Positions 1-9,528 are shown, counted from the first letter of the stretch. The stretch: 64,000 nt of DNA from Thermoplasmata archaeon (GCA_021797355.1 JAJZZX010000004.1:62001-126000), one strand, 5' to 3'. Notes: generated from the letters alone by a model not told the origin. Made by a program: numbers and translations.

Positions 1-1
1 G

Positions 2-85
2 GATTTCGAGATCCTTGGAAGCAAGACCGGGAGAGAAATGGAGTTTATAGAGGATTCCGGCTTTATCTGCTGTATTCTGTCCTGA
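2..85 (+). CDS. 3' end of a gene truncated by the window edge
   Basis: A frame open from base 2 encodes 27 residues ending IEDSGFICCILS and stops with TGA at 83-85, one base before the stop of the convergent rhodanese gene. The tight convergent packing is typical of this window, which is the main reason to believe it is the tail of a real gene. A second plus-strand frame is also open here, so the choice is tentative. No family can be recognised from so short a piece. Confidence 0.33.
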   Translation, partial: DFEILGSKTGREMEFIEDSGFICCILS

Positions 86-433
86 TCATCTGTCCTTTTT
101 GTGCCCGTAGAATGAGTTCCAGGCAGTCATTCCGCCTTTCAGGTGCCCTATCTTGCTGAACCCTTTCCTCCGCATTGCTGCGGCAGCTGCTCTACTTCTG
201 TGGCCTGTTGCACAGACCAGCAGGTAGCTTGAGTTCCTGTCCAGGCTGTCAAGTGTTCTCTTTAGCCTGCCAAGTGATATTAGCTCAACACCTTCGATGT
301 GATCCCTTTTGTATTCAGCCGCTGTGCGAACATCTATGACTCTATGGCTGCCCTCGCTAATTGCACTCTTAAAATCCTCAGGGCCGTACTCAACCAGCCC
401 TTCAGGTGTCCTGAAATAATCTAATATCCCCAT
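86..433 (-). CDS. single-domain rhodanese-like protein
   Basis: A 115-residue protein made of one rhodanese domain. Visible marks are the N-terminal VIDVRTAAEYKRDHIEG segment (the usual DVR..EY..GHI pattern) and the active-site loop LVCATGHRS, whose cysteine would carry a persulfide. Such stand-alone domains move sulfane sulfur for thiocofactor or tRNA thiolation, or in detoxification; the acceptor here is unknown. It lacks a signal peptide and should be cytoplasmic. A TATA-like element (TTAATATCTT on the minus strand, about 451-460) lies roughly 25 nt before the ATG, suggesting a leaderless mRNA. The family call is firm; the substrate is not. Confidence 0.9.
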   Translation of the reverse strand: MGILDYFRTPEGLVEYGPEDFKSAISEGSHRVIDVRTAAEYKRDHIEGVELISLGRLKRTLDSLDRNSSYLLVCATGHRSRAAAAAMRRKGFSKIGHLKGGMTAWNSFYGHKKDR

Positions 434-528
434 GATGCCAAAATTGGACTAAGATATTAATTGTTACTGCCGTTCTGGATTGGCTTTGGCATTGCCCGAT
501 TTGATGCCACGCCATCCCCGAGGAAAAC

Positions 529-538
529 ATTTAAATCA
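529..538 (+). promoter_or_regulatory. TATA box of the RNase H-fold gene
   Basis: CATTTAAATC is centred about 25 nt before the ATG at 558 and is preceded by a purine-rich GAGGAAAA stretch suitable as a BRE. The spacing places the transcription start at or next to the start codon, so the transcript is probably leaderless. Confidence 0.55.
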
Positions 539-557
539 TTGTAGAATTATGAAATGA

Positions 558-1220
558 ATGGCACGTATAGGAGTCCTTACTTCAGACTTCAAGTTCTATC
601 ATGATGTCATAGAACTCCTGAAGTCCTGGGATCTTCCCTTTGTCAGCCTGTCAGAGCCTTCATTTCAGCCTCCGGATGTTAACGTGGTTTTGAGTTCAAG
701 CAGGGATTGTTTCAATACGAGCAACCAGTTCAAGGGGGAAACACCGCTTGATGCGCTGAGATCGTCACTTGCGAGCCTTTTTTACAAGGAGAAGTTTGAG
801 ACCTTGACCATCGGAATCGATCCTGGGCCCTACCCCGGAGTCGCTGTCTTTGCTGACGAAATATTGATGGAGGCTTTTGAGTGTACATCCCGTGAAGAAC
901 TTCCCAATCATGTGTCGAAAATCATAAGCTCATATCCGTTCAGCAAGCTTCAGGTGAAGATAGGGAATGGAGATATTCCCAACAGGGACTTCATCATTAA
1001 GGGGCTTATGGCCCTAAATCTTAATATCAAGATAGTGGACGAGAAGAACACCAGTTTCCCTCACAAGATACATGATAATGCATTGTCAGCAGCCAGGATA
1101 GCCGCGACCGAACGGAGATATATCCATTCAGGACCATTTTCAAACGTTAGGAGAAAAAATATGTTTGAGAGGGAGTTCAAGACCCTCAAGAGCCAGATGA
1201 GAAATTCATCAAACCTCTAA
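558..1220 (+). CDS. RuvX/YqgF-like RNase H-fold protein, function unknown
   Basis: A 220-residue soluble protein. After an N-terminal domain of about 80 residues comes a strand ending in GIDPG (Asp88), then VDEKNTS (Glu162) and HDNALSAA (Asp173). The order Asp ... DE..TS ... D.A.SAA matches the RuvC/YqgF branch of the RNase H fold, where these acidic residues bind two metal ions and cut nucleic acid. The extra N-terminal domain and the spacing differ from bacterial RuvX (about 140 residues), so this is a divergent archaeal version. No partner gene is obvious: the neighbours are a divergent rhodanese and a convergent surface protein. A Holliday junction or RNA nuclease role is inference from the motif only. 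Confidence 0.7.
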   Translation: MARIGVLTSDFKFYHDVIELLKSWDLPFVSLSEPSFQPPDVNVVLSSSRDCFNTSNQFKGETPLDALRSSLASLFYKEKFETLTIGIDPGPYPGVAVFADEILMEAFECTSREELPNHVSKIISSYPFSKLQVKIGNGDIPNRDFIIKGLMALNLNIKIVDEKNTSFPHKIHDNALSAARIAATERRYIHSGPFSNVRRKNMFEREFKTLKSQMRNSSNL

Positions 1221-1236
1221 GAAACATATAAAGCCA

Positions 1237-2013
1237 CTATTTTCTCCATTTGGGTCTGTTGGGCAGATTTGTCCTTCTACCTGCAGTCAGGGCAAGAAAT
1301 ATCATGAACGCAACAACAATGGCGGCCACATAATAGATCCAGTCATAATTTGGCGGACTTCCGTAGTAAAAATGGGTTGTGTATGTTCCAGATGATCCAT
1401 CTATGCTCACAGCAGGGTTGTTCACTGAAACAGTCAGGGTGTGTTCCCCATTTGTAAGATATGGGTTAACATATGTGAAGTTTACAGTATAGGAACCTCC
1501 GGGGGGGACATACGAAGCCACTGCAGTGCCTACAAACTGGCCATCAACCGTGAAATCCACAGTCAGGTTATGGATTGCAGCAGATCCCGTATCAGTTACG
1601 GTTGCATAGAATACAATGGGAGCAATAACGTTTATTGAGCCGCTAAATGTGGTGTGGACGAAATGAGAGCTATAGTTTGCGCCTGAAACGACCGTGACGT
1701 AGACTGTCTGTGGTGCAGCAGGCATCTTGAGGTTGACGGCAAAATCCGGATTGGATTTATGGAAAGTATGGTATGATGTGGCTGGACTGGCACCTGTTAG
1801 GTTTTCACCTGAGATATAAACTGTAACAGTATAATTGTTGAATCCAAGGGTGTCATTCACATAGAACGTAAAGTTCTGCCCCGTCGTTGCATATGAAGGA
1901 AGGGAGACCGATGCCGAAAATGGCGGGATGTATGTGGCGCTGGATGTGCCTGCAAATCCCATTATAATTACCGCCAGAAGTGCCAGTGCAAATATGCCTA
2001 TCCTAGCCCTCAT
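1237..2013 (-). CDS. membrane-anchored surface protein with a CARDB-like beta domain
   Basis: A 258-residue exported protein. Residues 1-27 form a signal peptide or anchor (MRARIG then a hydrophobic run). The body is beta-rich with several Asn-X-Ser/Thr sequons, and includes a stretch near residues 125-215 (IHNLTVDFTVDGQFVG ... PPGGSYTVNFTYV) resembling CARDB/APHP adhesion domains. A C-terminal membrane helix (about 228-246) is followed by the basic tail GRRTNLPNRPKWRK, giving an outside domain and an inside tail. Its ATG overlaps the stop of the STT3 gene in an ATGA junction, so translation is probably coupled and the two proteins may work together at the membrane, for example as an accessory subunit or a substrate. 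This partnership is inferred. Confidence 0.7.
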   Translation of the reverse strand: MRARIGIFALALLAVIIMGFAGTSSATYIPPFSASVSLPSYATTGQNFTFYVNDTLGFNNYTVTVYISGENLTGASPATSYHTFHKSNPDFAVNLKMPAAPQTVYVTVVSGANYSSHFVHTTFSGSINVIAPIVFYATVTDTGSAAIHNLTVDFTVDGQFVGTAVASYVPPGGSYTVNFTYVNPYLTNGEHTLTVSVNNPAVSIDGSSGTYTTHFYYGSPPNYDWIYYVAAIVVAFMIFLALTAGRRTNLPNRPKWRK

Positions 2014-5000
2014 TTCTTTCTCCCCCTGTATCCCGCTATCCCTATGCCTGCCACTACAGCAACGGCGATGATCACTAGCCCTATGATCAGGCTTTCATAC
2101 GGGTCGCCAGTGTAATTACCTATGACCCCTGGGCCCACAGGATACGGTGAAATTGATGACAAGGTTGGCGAAGATACACCCATTGTGATATTCTGGCTAA
2201 TTCCTGCGGCAGATGAGTAAAGCGTGAAGCTGAAGCTCTTAATGGGAGCAGACGCATTGGGGGACAATACAACGTAAATAACCTTTGACGAGTTGAACCC
2301 AACTGTTATGTTGGCCCAAGTCATCTGCCCTGTTACTGAGGAAACTGTTGTGTTGTTGTATGAAATGGTGCCAACCCATCCGTAGTTTTTCAGAACAGTA
2401 TCATTTACGCTCAGATTTACGGAAATCGGAGCATTTCCTGTGTTATTTACAGCCACTGGCAGGTATATGTCAGAGTTCTTGGTGAACGGAGTGAGATTTT
2501 GTTTTATGCTGTAGCCTGGAGACTGGAGTATTTTAACCGGAATGGACGATGAGGTACTGCCGCCAGCATATGAAATTATGACTGGAATCTGCTGTGAGCC
2601 ATATTCAACGTTGCCAGTAAGGGTTGCGTTGAAAGTCAGGTTCATGTGCTGGCCTGGTTGCAATATGAAGCTGGTCTGGTTGAACTTTACCGTCCATTTG
2701 CTGCTTCCTGAGGATAATGTCACGTTAACAACCGAATTTCCCTGATTCGTTATTGTTACATTTCCGGTCTCACTTGATCCTGGCTTTATGGCCTGAACGG
2801 GAGTGTCCAGCTTTAGGCTGAAGGCATGATAGACCACGAGCTGCAGCGTTATCTGAATGGACTGGGCGCTGTTGATATATAACGTTTCCGACTGTGAATA
2901 GCTTACACTTATTGAGGTCCCGTTGGATGCCATTGTGGTGCTGGAGAGTGATGATGAAAATGTGTAATTTCCAATTGGAAGAGTGATGCTGCCCACGCTT
3001 GAATTGAAACTAAAGACAGCATTACCCACAGAGGCGGTTACTGTGTGGTATATGATAGAGGCTCCGAGGTTTACGGAAATAAGCTCCTTGTAAGCAGGCA
3101 GCATAGTTACGTTCTCATCATATGATTTTGTAAATCCCGGAATTGAAAGCGAACCAAAGAATCCTGTGGAAGTTGCGTTGTTCAGAACGTAAAGAGTATA
3201 TTGGCCAGTGCTGACACTAAGTGAATAGTATCCCAGGTAATTTGCATGTGTTTTGTACGCCAGTGATCCTGTGGAATTCAGGAGCATTACAGTGGCATAG
3301 CTAGAAGCTGATGATCCGTATGTTACATATCCTTCCAGAGTTGCCAGCAAGTTGTGCTGGCTAACTGGCACAATGAGGTTCGAACTGGACCCAAGGTAGG
3401 TGCTGAATGATCCGTTAATAATGAATGAGCCGGAACTGTTTGCCACCCGATCTTCATACGTCACAGTGTAGGATCCTGATGGGAGTGCTACTCTACCCTG
3501 CTGGAACGAGATGTTGAAACTGCTCCCCGCAACATAATAGGTGCCACCAGACTGCTGCAGGCTGTTGGATAGGTTGGCATATATGAATGAGCCATAGGAA
3601 GGATTAAGTGTCGTGTCACCAGTTATATTAACCTGTGATACTGCAACGCCCCTGGTGGAGTTGAACGCGTACAGGGTATATTGACCATTGTAGATCATCG
3701 ATAGGTTTGAATACTGTGAGCCTGAAGAGTTATACAAGTAGGCAGTCCTGGAACCACTCACATTTACACTGGAGTAGGCAGATGAATTGATGGTAACGTC
3801 GGGGACCATGCCGTTAACTACAGATATTACTGATCTGTCTGCAACGATGGTTTCTCCTGATTTATGGATAGATACCGCATAAAGACCTGCCTGAATCTCA
3901 ACAGGGTTATTTCCCGTTACAACTGTATAGTTGAATGCCCCGTTATTACCTATAAGGCTGAGTTCTGAACCGTCAACCTTGTAGTTAGAACCAGATACTG
4001 CAACGCTGAAAGATAATGTCTTAGGCACCAGAGGAAGATTCTGTGTTCCAGCTGAAACCCTGTATGACTGGTTCTGGAAGAATGCGCCACTGTAGTTCAC
4101 AAATGTCAGTCCGCTTGCATATGATGGGAAGTAAAGCTGTGAGTAACCAGTCGTGGACAATTCTGAATAATAAATTGGGTTGTTGTCGTACCTGAGCACC
4201 ACTATTCCAGAGAAAAGTGATGAGGAAGTTGAGTAGCCCGTTGCCGAACCGGTGGAAATAAAAGGCAGAACCGAAACTGTATCGTTGTACTGGAGGCTGA
4301 GGTTGACGTTTACGCTTGAAGGCGTAACAACCTGTGTGAGCCCGTATAAGGTGCCGCCAGTATATGTGCCAATGCCAGATACCGAATAGTATCCAGATGG
4401 AACCATTATCTTCCATGAGTTCCCCGACGAGTAAACCTTCTGAAGGAAACCGCTGGAAGACAGGATTTCATATGTTCCCGAATATGATGATATGCCGTGG
4501 ATATGAGACGTTACGCTAACCATACTGGAGCTTTCAAGGGTTGCAGTAAGCGACATGTTGCTGTTAACCTGCACAGTCTCCATGAATGATTTGTTTCCAG
4601 ATGTCAGATAAACTGTATAAGTTCCCAGTGGAACTGTGGCAGTAAGCATACCATTTCCATTGTCATTCAACGCAAGTGCAGATGAAACCGCCCCATCATG
4701 ATAAAGAGTGCCATTGAGGGAGGACCCTGGATTGGTGACATAAACTGAGAGTTGAGCAGATGGATCTGGTGTTACGTTCAGGCTACGATTCTCATTCCAA
4801 CCGGAGAAGCTTATGGTCTGGGGATATGACGACAGATATGCTCCGGCCGCTCTTACCGAATATGTGCCTGGCGTCACGTATATTCGTGCCACCCCTGAAC
4901 TGTTGGATGACACGTAATCCCATACTGTTCCATTCTGGGCAAATGCGGACATGGAGACGCCAGAAACTGGAGACCCAGCAACCATGATGCGGGCAAATAC

Positions 5001-8000
5001 GACGTCAAATGGAACCTTGATGTTGTAAGCCAGATTTCCACCAACAGTAACGTTTACCTGCTGCAGGTCTGAAAACATATGCCCATCAGTATAGAGACTT
5101 GCCTCATATGAAAGAGGGGGGACATCCTTCATTGACCAGTTTCCGTTATTGATGCTCAGATTATACTTCAGGCCATACGTGCTGTTAGTAAGTATGACAT
5201 TCCCCGATCTGATGGTCACTGTGTTTGCAGAGCTAGGAGAGGAAATTGCAGGATTCTGCTGGAAGGAATATTGGGCGGAACCAGACACCGAGCTTGAGGA
5301 TACCTGGAGATTTTCAGTGATGTAATAGCTTGGAAGTCCAGTTGTTGTGTTATAACCTGTTGTGATCCTTTCAGCCTGGGCGTTTGTTACGTTAATGGTC
5401 TTCTGCCCCACGGAATTTGACCCTATGAGGTACTCCTGGTTTAGTGATCCTGTGCTGAAGATGAGTGTATCATTCCCGGGCACTGCAGATAAAGTGTATT
5501 CACCATTGTCATTTGTAACAACAGTTTGGTGCGGTATGCCATACTGGTCAAATATCGTGACCCTGACACCTGGAACCGGAGTTCCGTCAGGAGTTGTGAC
5601 CTTTCCCTGCACTATGGCCCCAGGGAAATATTCAACAATTGGATCACTGTATGTCAGCATCTGTGAGGCTGAGGAGAATAGAACCACAGTACCGTTATTT
5701 TCTTTCTGTAGCTTGTATGCTTCCTGGAGAGGTATTTCCTTGAAGTCAGTTGGATGTGCCTGGTAATTCTTGTACGGATTGTACAAGCTGTTCTCGTATA
5801 CGACTTCAAAATGGCTCATATTCCAGGCTGGCATTACAGTGTCTGTTGTCTGCCCAAAACTCACACCCGGTATTCCGTTTGTCTGTCCCACTGCTGTGGG
5901 GGGATAACCTATGGTGAAGCGGTAAATTGATGAATTGTAGAACTGTGGCGTATACTGGATCGTATAGTTAAGGACAACCGCTGAGCTGTTAAGCTGATTC
6001 AGCGGGAATGTACCGTTATCGGTAATTCCATACACGTTGTAATATTCAGTAGGTATTATTTCGCCGCCAGATGAAGCATATGACGGAGTGTATGTTAGAT
6101 ACGCTGGTGCATAAAAGATGCCGGGACTTGTTGCTGAAGAGGGGAATAAGTTGTGGTCAATCTGTATATAACTTATCTGATATCCTGTTTCCTGTATCAG
6201 GTTCTGATAAAGATTTACAAGGGTCGATGTTGGATATTCATATGATAGGTTCCCCTTAAGGAAAGCATAGTAGACATTGGATGAAGTTATGCTGCTTACA
6301 TACTGCCCATAAATTGATGGATTGTTAAGAACAGTACTGGTGAAATCACCTGGATTGGCGGAAACATTCACTATCGTCCTGTATTCCTTAGTTCCAAGTT
6401 CAGATATAATTGAATTCTCAACATTTGGACTGAAGTGGTTTCCATTCTGCTGATAATTTGCCTGAAGATCTATTGCTATGAATAGCGCTATATCCTGGCT
6501 CTGATTTTGGGCAAGGAGTATTTCACCCGCCTGTGGTATGCCCTGCTGGAAATCGTCTGCTACAGTGGGATGCTGGCCTTGATAGAGTTCCTGGAATCCA
6601 TAGTCCCACCAGCTAACATAAGCAGGTTTTTCAGATATTGGAAGGTTGCTATTCTGTGTTGCAAGCCACGAGAAAGAGAGAGCAAGCGGCTGGCTGGCGT
6701 TGTCTATTGGAACCCCAAGCGCACCGGCAAACGATACTGTTGAAGTCTTGTTCACCTTGAGGAAAGCCGGTATGGCGTTCGTCAGTTCGGTGTTAATCTG
6801 TGACGCAGTGTTGGCCGGAACGGATGCCGATACCATGGAAAGGGCGGATGGCACCAGGAGGACAAGCGCTATTATTACAACAAATGCTGCCTGCACCCAT
6901 TTTATGTTTCCCTTGATAGCCTTCCTTATTGAGCCATAGCCAACATTTTTCCTGTTCTTGAGGTCATCAATCTTAACCATTCTGGCAAAGTACATAAGAA
7001 TTGCAGCCCCAAGAATTCCATAAGCCGGAGCTGCGGTTATATTGAAACGTGCTGCTGCAAAACTCATGTATATTGAAACCAGTGAGAAGACAAGGACGAA
7101 GAGTATCTCTTCCTTTCTTTCCTTTATGTATAGATATACAATATATATGAGTCCTGCTATCCCAAGGATAAATTGAGCCACACCGAACCCTGAGATATAC
7201 TGACCAAGAGCTGGAGCCTGGGCTTCTGCTATTGTGTCATATACACGTGTTTTTATGAAGTACCCATCACCGCTCAGTAGCCTGTGAAGAAGCGAGGGGG
7301 CAAGGTAATTAAGGCCCAAAACTCCGCCGCCGGCAACAACAAGGAGGAGGGGGATAATAAGAACCCACGGCCTCCTGCCAATTATGTTTATAACACCAGA
7401 GAACAATATTATTAGAATTCCAATGAGGAGTTCTGCATTGTACCAGGCTGGGCCCTCACCTATTGCCTGATAATAATATGCCCCCATGGCAAAGCCAAGA
7501 ATTATGAAGAGTGCTGTGTAGAAGGTAATGTATCCCGTGGGTTTTTTAAGGATAAGGTTAGCAATTAACTGGATTGCCACATAGATAAGTATGATTGCCT
7601 CAATGTAGGCATAACCCTGCCATGCAAGCATTAGCCCACCCAGAGATGCCCCTGCAAGCAGTGCATAAACTGTAGCCAGAGTATTCTGATAGTAAAACTC
7701 GCGCAATCTTGAAGGGAGCTTTCTTATATCATGAAGACCATCTATTATGCTGTTCTTTTTTGTATACTTCATTGCCATGGCAAAGAAATAAACAGTAAAG
7801 AACGCGAAAATGAGCTCAGGGGTGTGCATTCTGCCGCCTGAGAGAATCCCGGCGGAAAGGTTACTCGGCATCAGGGTGTAGAGGAAAGCTGCCAGGTATC
7901 CTGCCTTCTTCCCGAATATCTCCTTTGTTATGAGATACACCGGTATAATGAGAAGTGCGCCAAAGACGGCGTCAAATTCCTCGAATGCATAGAAAGCTGC

Positions 8001-8351
8001 CATCTTCGCGCCGAATATGGGTGCCAGCACTTCTGCTACGAATACCAGCATGACATGAAAGAATGGATTCCTTGGGTTAGTTGAGCCGAATGGATAGTTA
8101 AGGCTTGGATCGTGCACCAGCCAGTGACCCGTTGACAGGAAATGCAGGATTAGATAGAAGTTGTAATAGGGATCGCTGCCTCCAGAAGTTGGAAGCGTAC
8201 TGATCCCGCCGCCGTTCACAAACGTTAATCCCCAGGCATAGTAATTGGCGAAGAACAGGTAGAATACAAAAAGTATCCCAACAATGATGAAGTCGGCATG
8301 CCTTGCCAGTCTTGCCTGTACTGTGGATTCCTGATCATACTGAATATCCAT
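2010..8351 (-). CDS. aglB: giant oligosaccharyltransferase STT3/AglB fused to surface beta domains
   Basis: A 2,113-residue protein. Residues 20-500 hold about a dozen membrane helices, followed by the soluble catalytic region. STT3 hallmarks are visible: GSDPYY (Asp60) and HDPSLNYPFG (Asp81) as the metal-binding acidic motifs, DTIAE (373-376) as the TIXE loop, and WWDYG (581-585) for sequon binding. It would transfer lipid-linked glycan to Asn-X-Ser/Thr outside the membrane. Usual AglB length is about 800-1,000 residues; here some 1,200 further residues follow: a carboxypeptidase-regulatory-like segment (VQGKVTTPDGTPVPGVRVTI, near 920), many Ser/Thr/Asn-rich beta repeats, a NEW3-like domain and a final membrane helix before GYRGRKK. 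A strong TATA element (8384-8396) precedes it, divergent from the regulator gene. The STT3 call is firm; the role of the tail is unknown. Confidence 0.93.
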   Translation of the reverse strand: MDIQYDQESTVQARLARHADFIIVGILFVFYLFFANYYAWGLTFVNGGGISTLPTSGGSDPYYNFYLILHFLSTGHWLVHDPSLNYPFGSTNPRNPFFHVMLVFVAEVLAPIFGAKMAAFYAFEEFDAVFGALLIIPVYLITKEIFGKKAGYLAAFLYTLMPSNLSAGILSGGRMHTPELIFAFFTVYFFAMAMKYTKKNSIIDGLHDIRKLPSRLREFYYQNTLATVYALLAGASLGGLMLAWQGYAYIEAIILIYVAIQLIANLILKKPTGYITFYTALFIILGFAMGAYYYQAIGEGPAWYNAELLIGILIILFSGVINIIGRRPWVLIIPLLLVVAGGGVLGLNYLAPSLLHRLLSGDGYFIKTRVYDTIAEAQAPALGQYISGFGVAQFILGIAGLIYIVYLYIKERKEEILFVLVFSLVSIYMSFAAARFNITAAPAYGILGAAILMYFARMVKIDDLKNRKNVGYGSIRKAIKGNIKWVQAAFVVIIALVLLVPSALSMVSASVPANTASQINTELTNAIPAFLKVNKTSTVSFAGALGVPIDNASQPLALSFSWLATQNSNLPISEKPAYVSWWDYGFQELYQGQHPTVADDFQQGIPQAGEILLAQNQSQDIALFIAIDLQANYQQNGNHFSPNVENSIISELGTKEYRTIVNVSANPGDFTSTVLNNPSIYGQYVSSITSSNVYYAFLKGNLSYEYPTSTLVNLYQNLIQETGYQISYIQIDHNLFPSSATSPGIFYAPAYLTYTPSYASSGGEIIPTEYYNVYGITDNGTFPLNQLNSSAVVLNYTIQYTPQFYNSSIYRFTIGYPPTAVGQTNGIPGVSFGQTTDTVMPAWNMSHFEVVYENSLYNPYKNYQAHPTDFKEIPLQEAYKLQKENNGTVVLFSSASQMLTYSDPIVEYFPGAIVQGKVTTPDGTPVPGVRVTIFDQYGIPHQTVVTNDNGEYTLSAVPGNDTLIFSTGSLNQEYLIGSNSVGQKTINVTNAQAERITTGYNTTTGLPSYYITENLQVSSSSVSGSAQYSFQQNPAISSPSSANTVTIRSGNVILTNSTYGLKYNLSINNGNWSMKDVPPLSYEASLYTDGHMFSDLQQVNVTVGGNLAYNIKVPFDVVFARIMVAGSPVSGVSMSAFAQNGTVWDYVSSNSSGVARIYVTPGTYSVRAAGAYLSSYPQTISFSGWNENRSLNVTPDPSAQLSVYVTNPGSSLNGTLYHDGAVSSALALNDNGNGMLTATVPLGTYTVYLTSGNKSFMETVQVNSNMSLTATLESSSMVSVTSHIHGISSYSGTYEILSSSGFLQKVYSSGNSWKIMVPSGYYSVSGIGTYTGGTLYGLTQVVTPSSVNVNLSLQYNDTVSVLPFISTGSATGYSTSSSLFSGIVVLRYDNNPIYYSELSTTGYSQLYFPSYASGLTFVNYSGAFFQNQSYRVSAGTQNLPLVPKTLSFSVAVSGSNYKVDGSELSLIGNNGAFNYTVVTGNNPVEIQAGLYAVSIHKSGETIVADRSVISVVNGMVPDVTINSSAYSSVNVSGSRTAYLYNSSGSQYSNLSMIYNGQYTLYAFNSTRGVAVSQVNITGDTTLNPSYGSFIYANLSNSLQQSGGTYYVAGSSFNISFQQGRVALPSGSYTVTYEDRVANSSGSFIINGSFSTYLGSSSNLIVPVSQHNLLATLEGYVTYGSSASSYATVMLLNSTGSLAYKTHANYLGYYSLSVSTGQYTLYVLNNATSTGFFGSLSIPGFTKSYDENVTMLPAYKELISVNLGASIIYHTVTASVGNAVFSFNSSVGSITLPIGNYTFSSSLSSTTMASNGTSISVSYSQSETLYINSAQSIQITLQLVVYHAFSLKLDTPVQAIKPGSSETGNVTITNQGNSVVNVTLSSGSSKWTVKFNQTSFILQPGQHMNLTFNATLTGNVEYGSQQIPVIISYAGGSTSSSIPVKILQSPGYSIKQNLTPFTKNSDIYLPVAVNNTGNAPISVNLSVNDTVLKNYGWVGTISYNNTTVSSVTGQMTWANITVGFNSSKVIYVVLSPNASAPIKSFSFTLYSSAAGISQNITMGVSSPTLSSISPYPVGPGVIGNYTGDPYESLIIGLVIIAVAVVAGIGIAGYRGRKK

Positions 8352-8383
8352 TGGCGTCGTACCTGAAGTGCACTAATGGAAAC

Positions 8384-8396
8384 AATATATAAAAAA
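8384..8396 (-). promoter_or_regulatory. TATA box of the STT3 operon
   Basis: On the minus strand the sequence reads TTTTTATATATTG, centred about 38 nt before the ATG at 8351. The predicted transcript start near 8363 leaves only about 12 nt of leader. It lies in the 134-nt space shared with the divergent regulator, so that regulator could act here. Confidence 0.5.
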
Positions 8397-8485
8397 CTAA
8401 TCTGGAGTAATCTCTGGCATTTTGCGAGGCATTTTTTATTGCCATCAATGCATTTTTAGCATGCGGATGATCATGTGATTGTATA

Positions 8486-9514
8486 ATGAGAAGAAAGAAC
8501 GGGCTGAAACGGAACAGGGCTTCCACGGAAGAGAAGATTTCAGCCATCCTTGAAAAGAGGATGGAACAGGGCATTCAGCAGTCTGAACTGGAGAGACTGA
8601 TAACTATCTCCAGAAGCTACTGTTCTGAACTCCTATCAGGTATGGAGAAAAGGCGAATCATCGTGAGAACGAAGAGTGGAACCTCAATGAGAGTATTTCT
8701 CACCCGCTACTTCCCGGGCTTGGTCAATGGAATTATGAGGGTGGGAATGCTCAGATCAAGTGAATACCTGCCGCTCGTATCCACAATAATGGCGTTTGCT
8801 GAAAAGTTCAGCGTAAGATTGGAGATTGTTCCATTGGATTCTGTCCCAGAAATACTTAGAAGGTTGCATGTGGGATCCCTAGACCTTGCCATGGCGCCTT
8901 CCATTCCAACCATATCATATGGGCTTCTGTCTGGAAATATAAAAGTCCTAGGAGGGATAGCAAGCGGCGGGTCTGCAATTCTGTCGAGGGAAGGGGGCTG
9001 CAAGAACTGTGTTCTTACCTCTGCAAGCTCCACAATGATAACAATGGTGGCCAGGACTGAACTTCCTGTTGAGGAAATGACTGTTTTCACTAACCCCACC
9101 CATGGAATACAGCAGTTCCTGGCTGGAAATTGCTGCAGTATTGCAATTTGGGAGCCCTATTTGACAAAGCTAATGGATCGGCCCGGAATCAGGGTAGAAT
9201 CCACATATTCTAAACTGCTGGATGGTTTTCCATGCTGTGTAATCAGCACAAATGTCCCATTCCTGGCAAAAAACATGCAGATGTTAGACGACATGATGAA
9301 GACTTATTGGCTGGACCCGGTTCAGTTCCTAGATAAGGAATCGGGAATTGAAGCAACAAAAATAGTGGGAAAGATGACGCGAACGGGGCGTAATACTTTG
9401 CTGCGTTCACTCCAAGACTACGACTTCTCCCGAAAGGACTTTGGGTTGGGTGATATGGCAGCTCTGGGAATTGCAATGACTCGGGAACAGCAGAGGGAGT
9501 TATTTCACCAGTGA
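8486..9514 (+). CDS. one-component regulator: winged helix fused to an NMT1-like solute-binding domain
   Basis: A 342-residue protein with no signal peptide or membrane helix. Residues 1-75 form a MarR-like winged helix (EKRMEQGIQQSELERLITIS, then SYCSELLSGMEKRRIIVRTK). Residues 80-330 look like the periplasmic-binding type 2 fold of the NMT1/SsuA/TauA group: VGMLRSSEYLPLVSTIMAF, then GSLDLAMAPSIPTISYGL, GGIASGGSAIL, and IAIWEPYLTKL. Extracytoplasmic binding proteins of this family carry nitrate, sulfonates or thiamine precursors; without export signals this one probably senses a small ligand and controls transcription, as LysR proteins do with a related fold. It is divergent from the STT3 gene across 134 nt, so STT3 or itself are candidate targets. 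The fold calls are from motif reading; the ligand is unknown. Confidence 0.72.
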   Translation: MRRKNGLKRNRASTEEKISAILEKRMEQGIQQSELERLITISRSYCSELLSGMEKRRIIVRTKSGTSMRVFLTRYFPGLVNGIMRVGMLRSSEYLPLVSTIMAFAEKFSVRLEIVPLDSVPEILRRLHVGSLDLAMAPSIPTISYGLLSGNIKVLGGIASGGSAILSREGGCKNCVLTSASSTMITMVARTELPVEEMTVFTNPTHGIQQFLAGNCCSIAIWEPYLTKLMDRPGIRVESTYSKLLDGFPCCVISTNVPFLAKNMQMLDDMMKTYWLDPVQFLDKESGIEATKIVGKMTRTGRNTLLRSLQDYDFSRKDFGLGDMAALGIAMTREQQRELFHQ

Positions 9515-9528
9515 ATGGAAAGAAAAAA

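Noticed and set aside
1501-1507. G7 run inside the surface protein gene as a second phase-variable tract
   Set aside because: The reading frame is intact across it and repeats of this length occur by chance; no sign of variation.
6507-6939. Plus-strand open frames opposite the STT3 gene
   Set aside because: They lie entirely antisense to well-supported membrane helices of STT3 and have no ribosome site or promoter.
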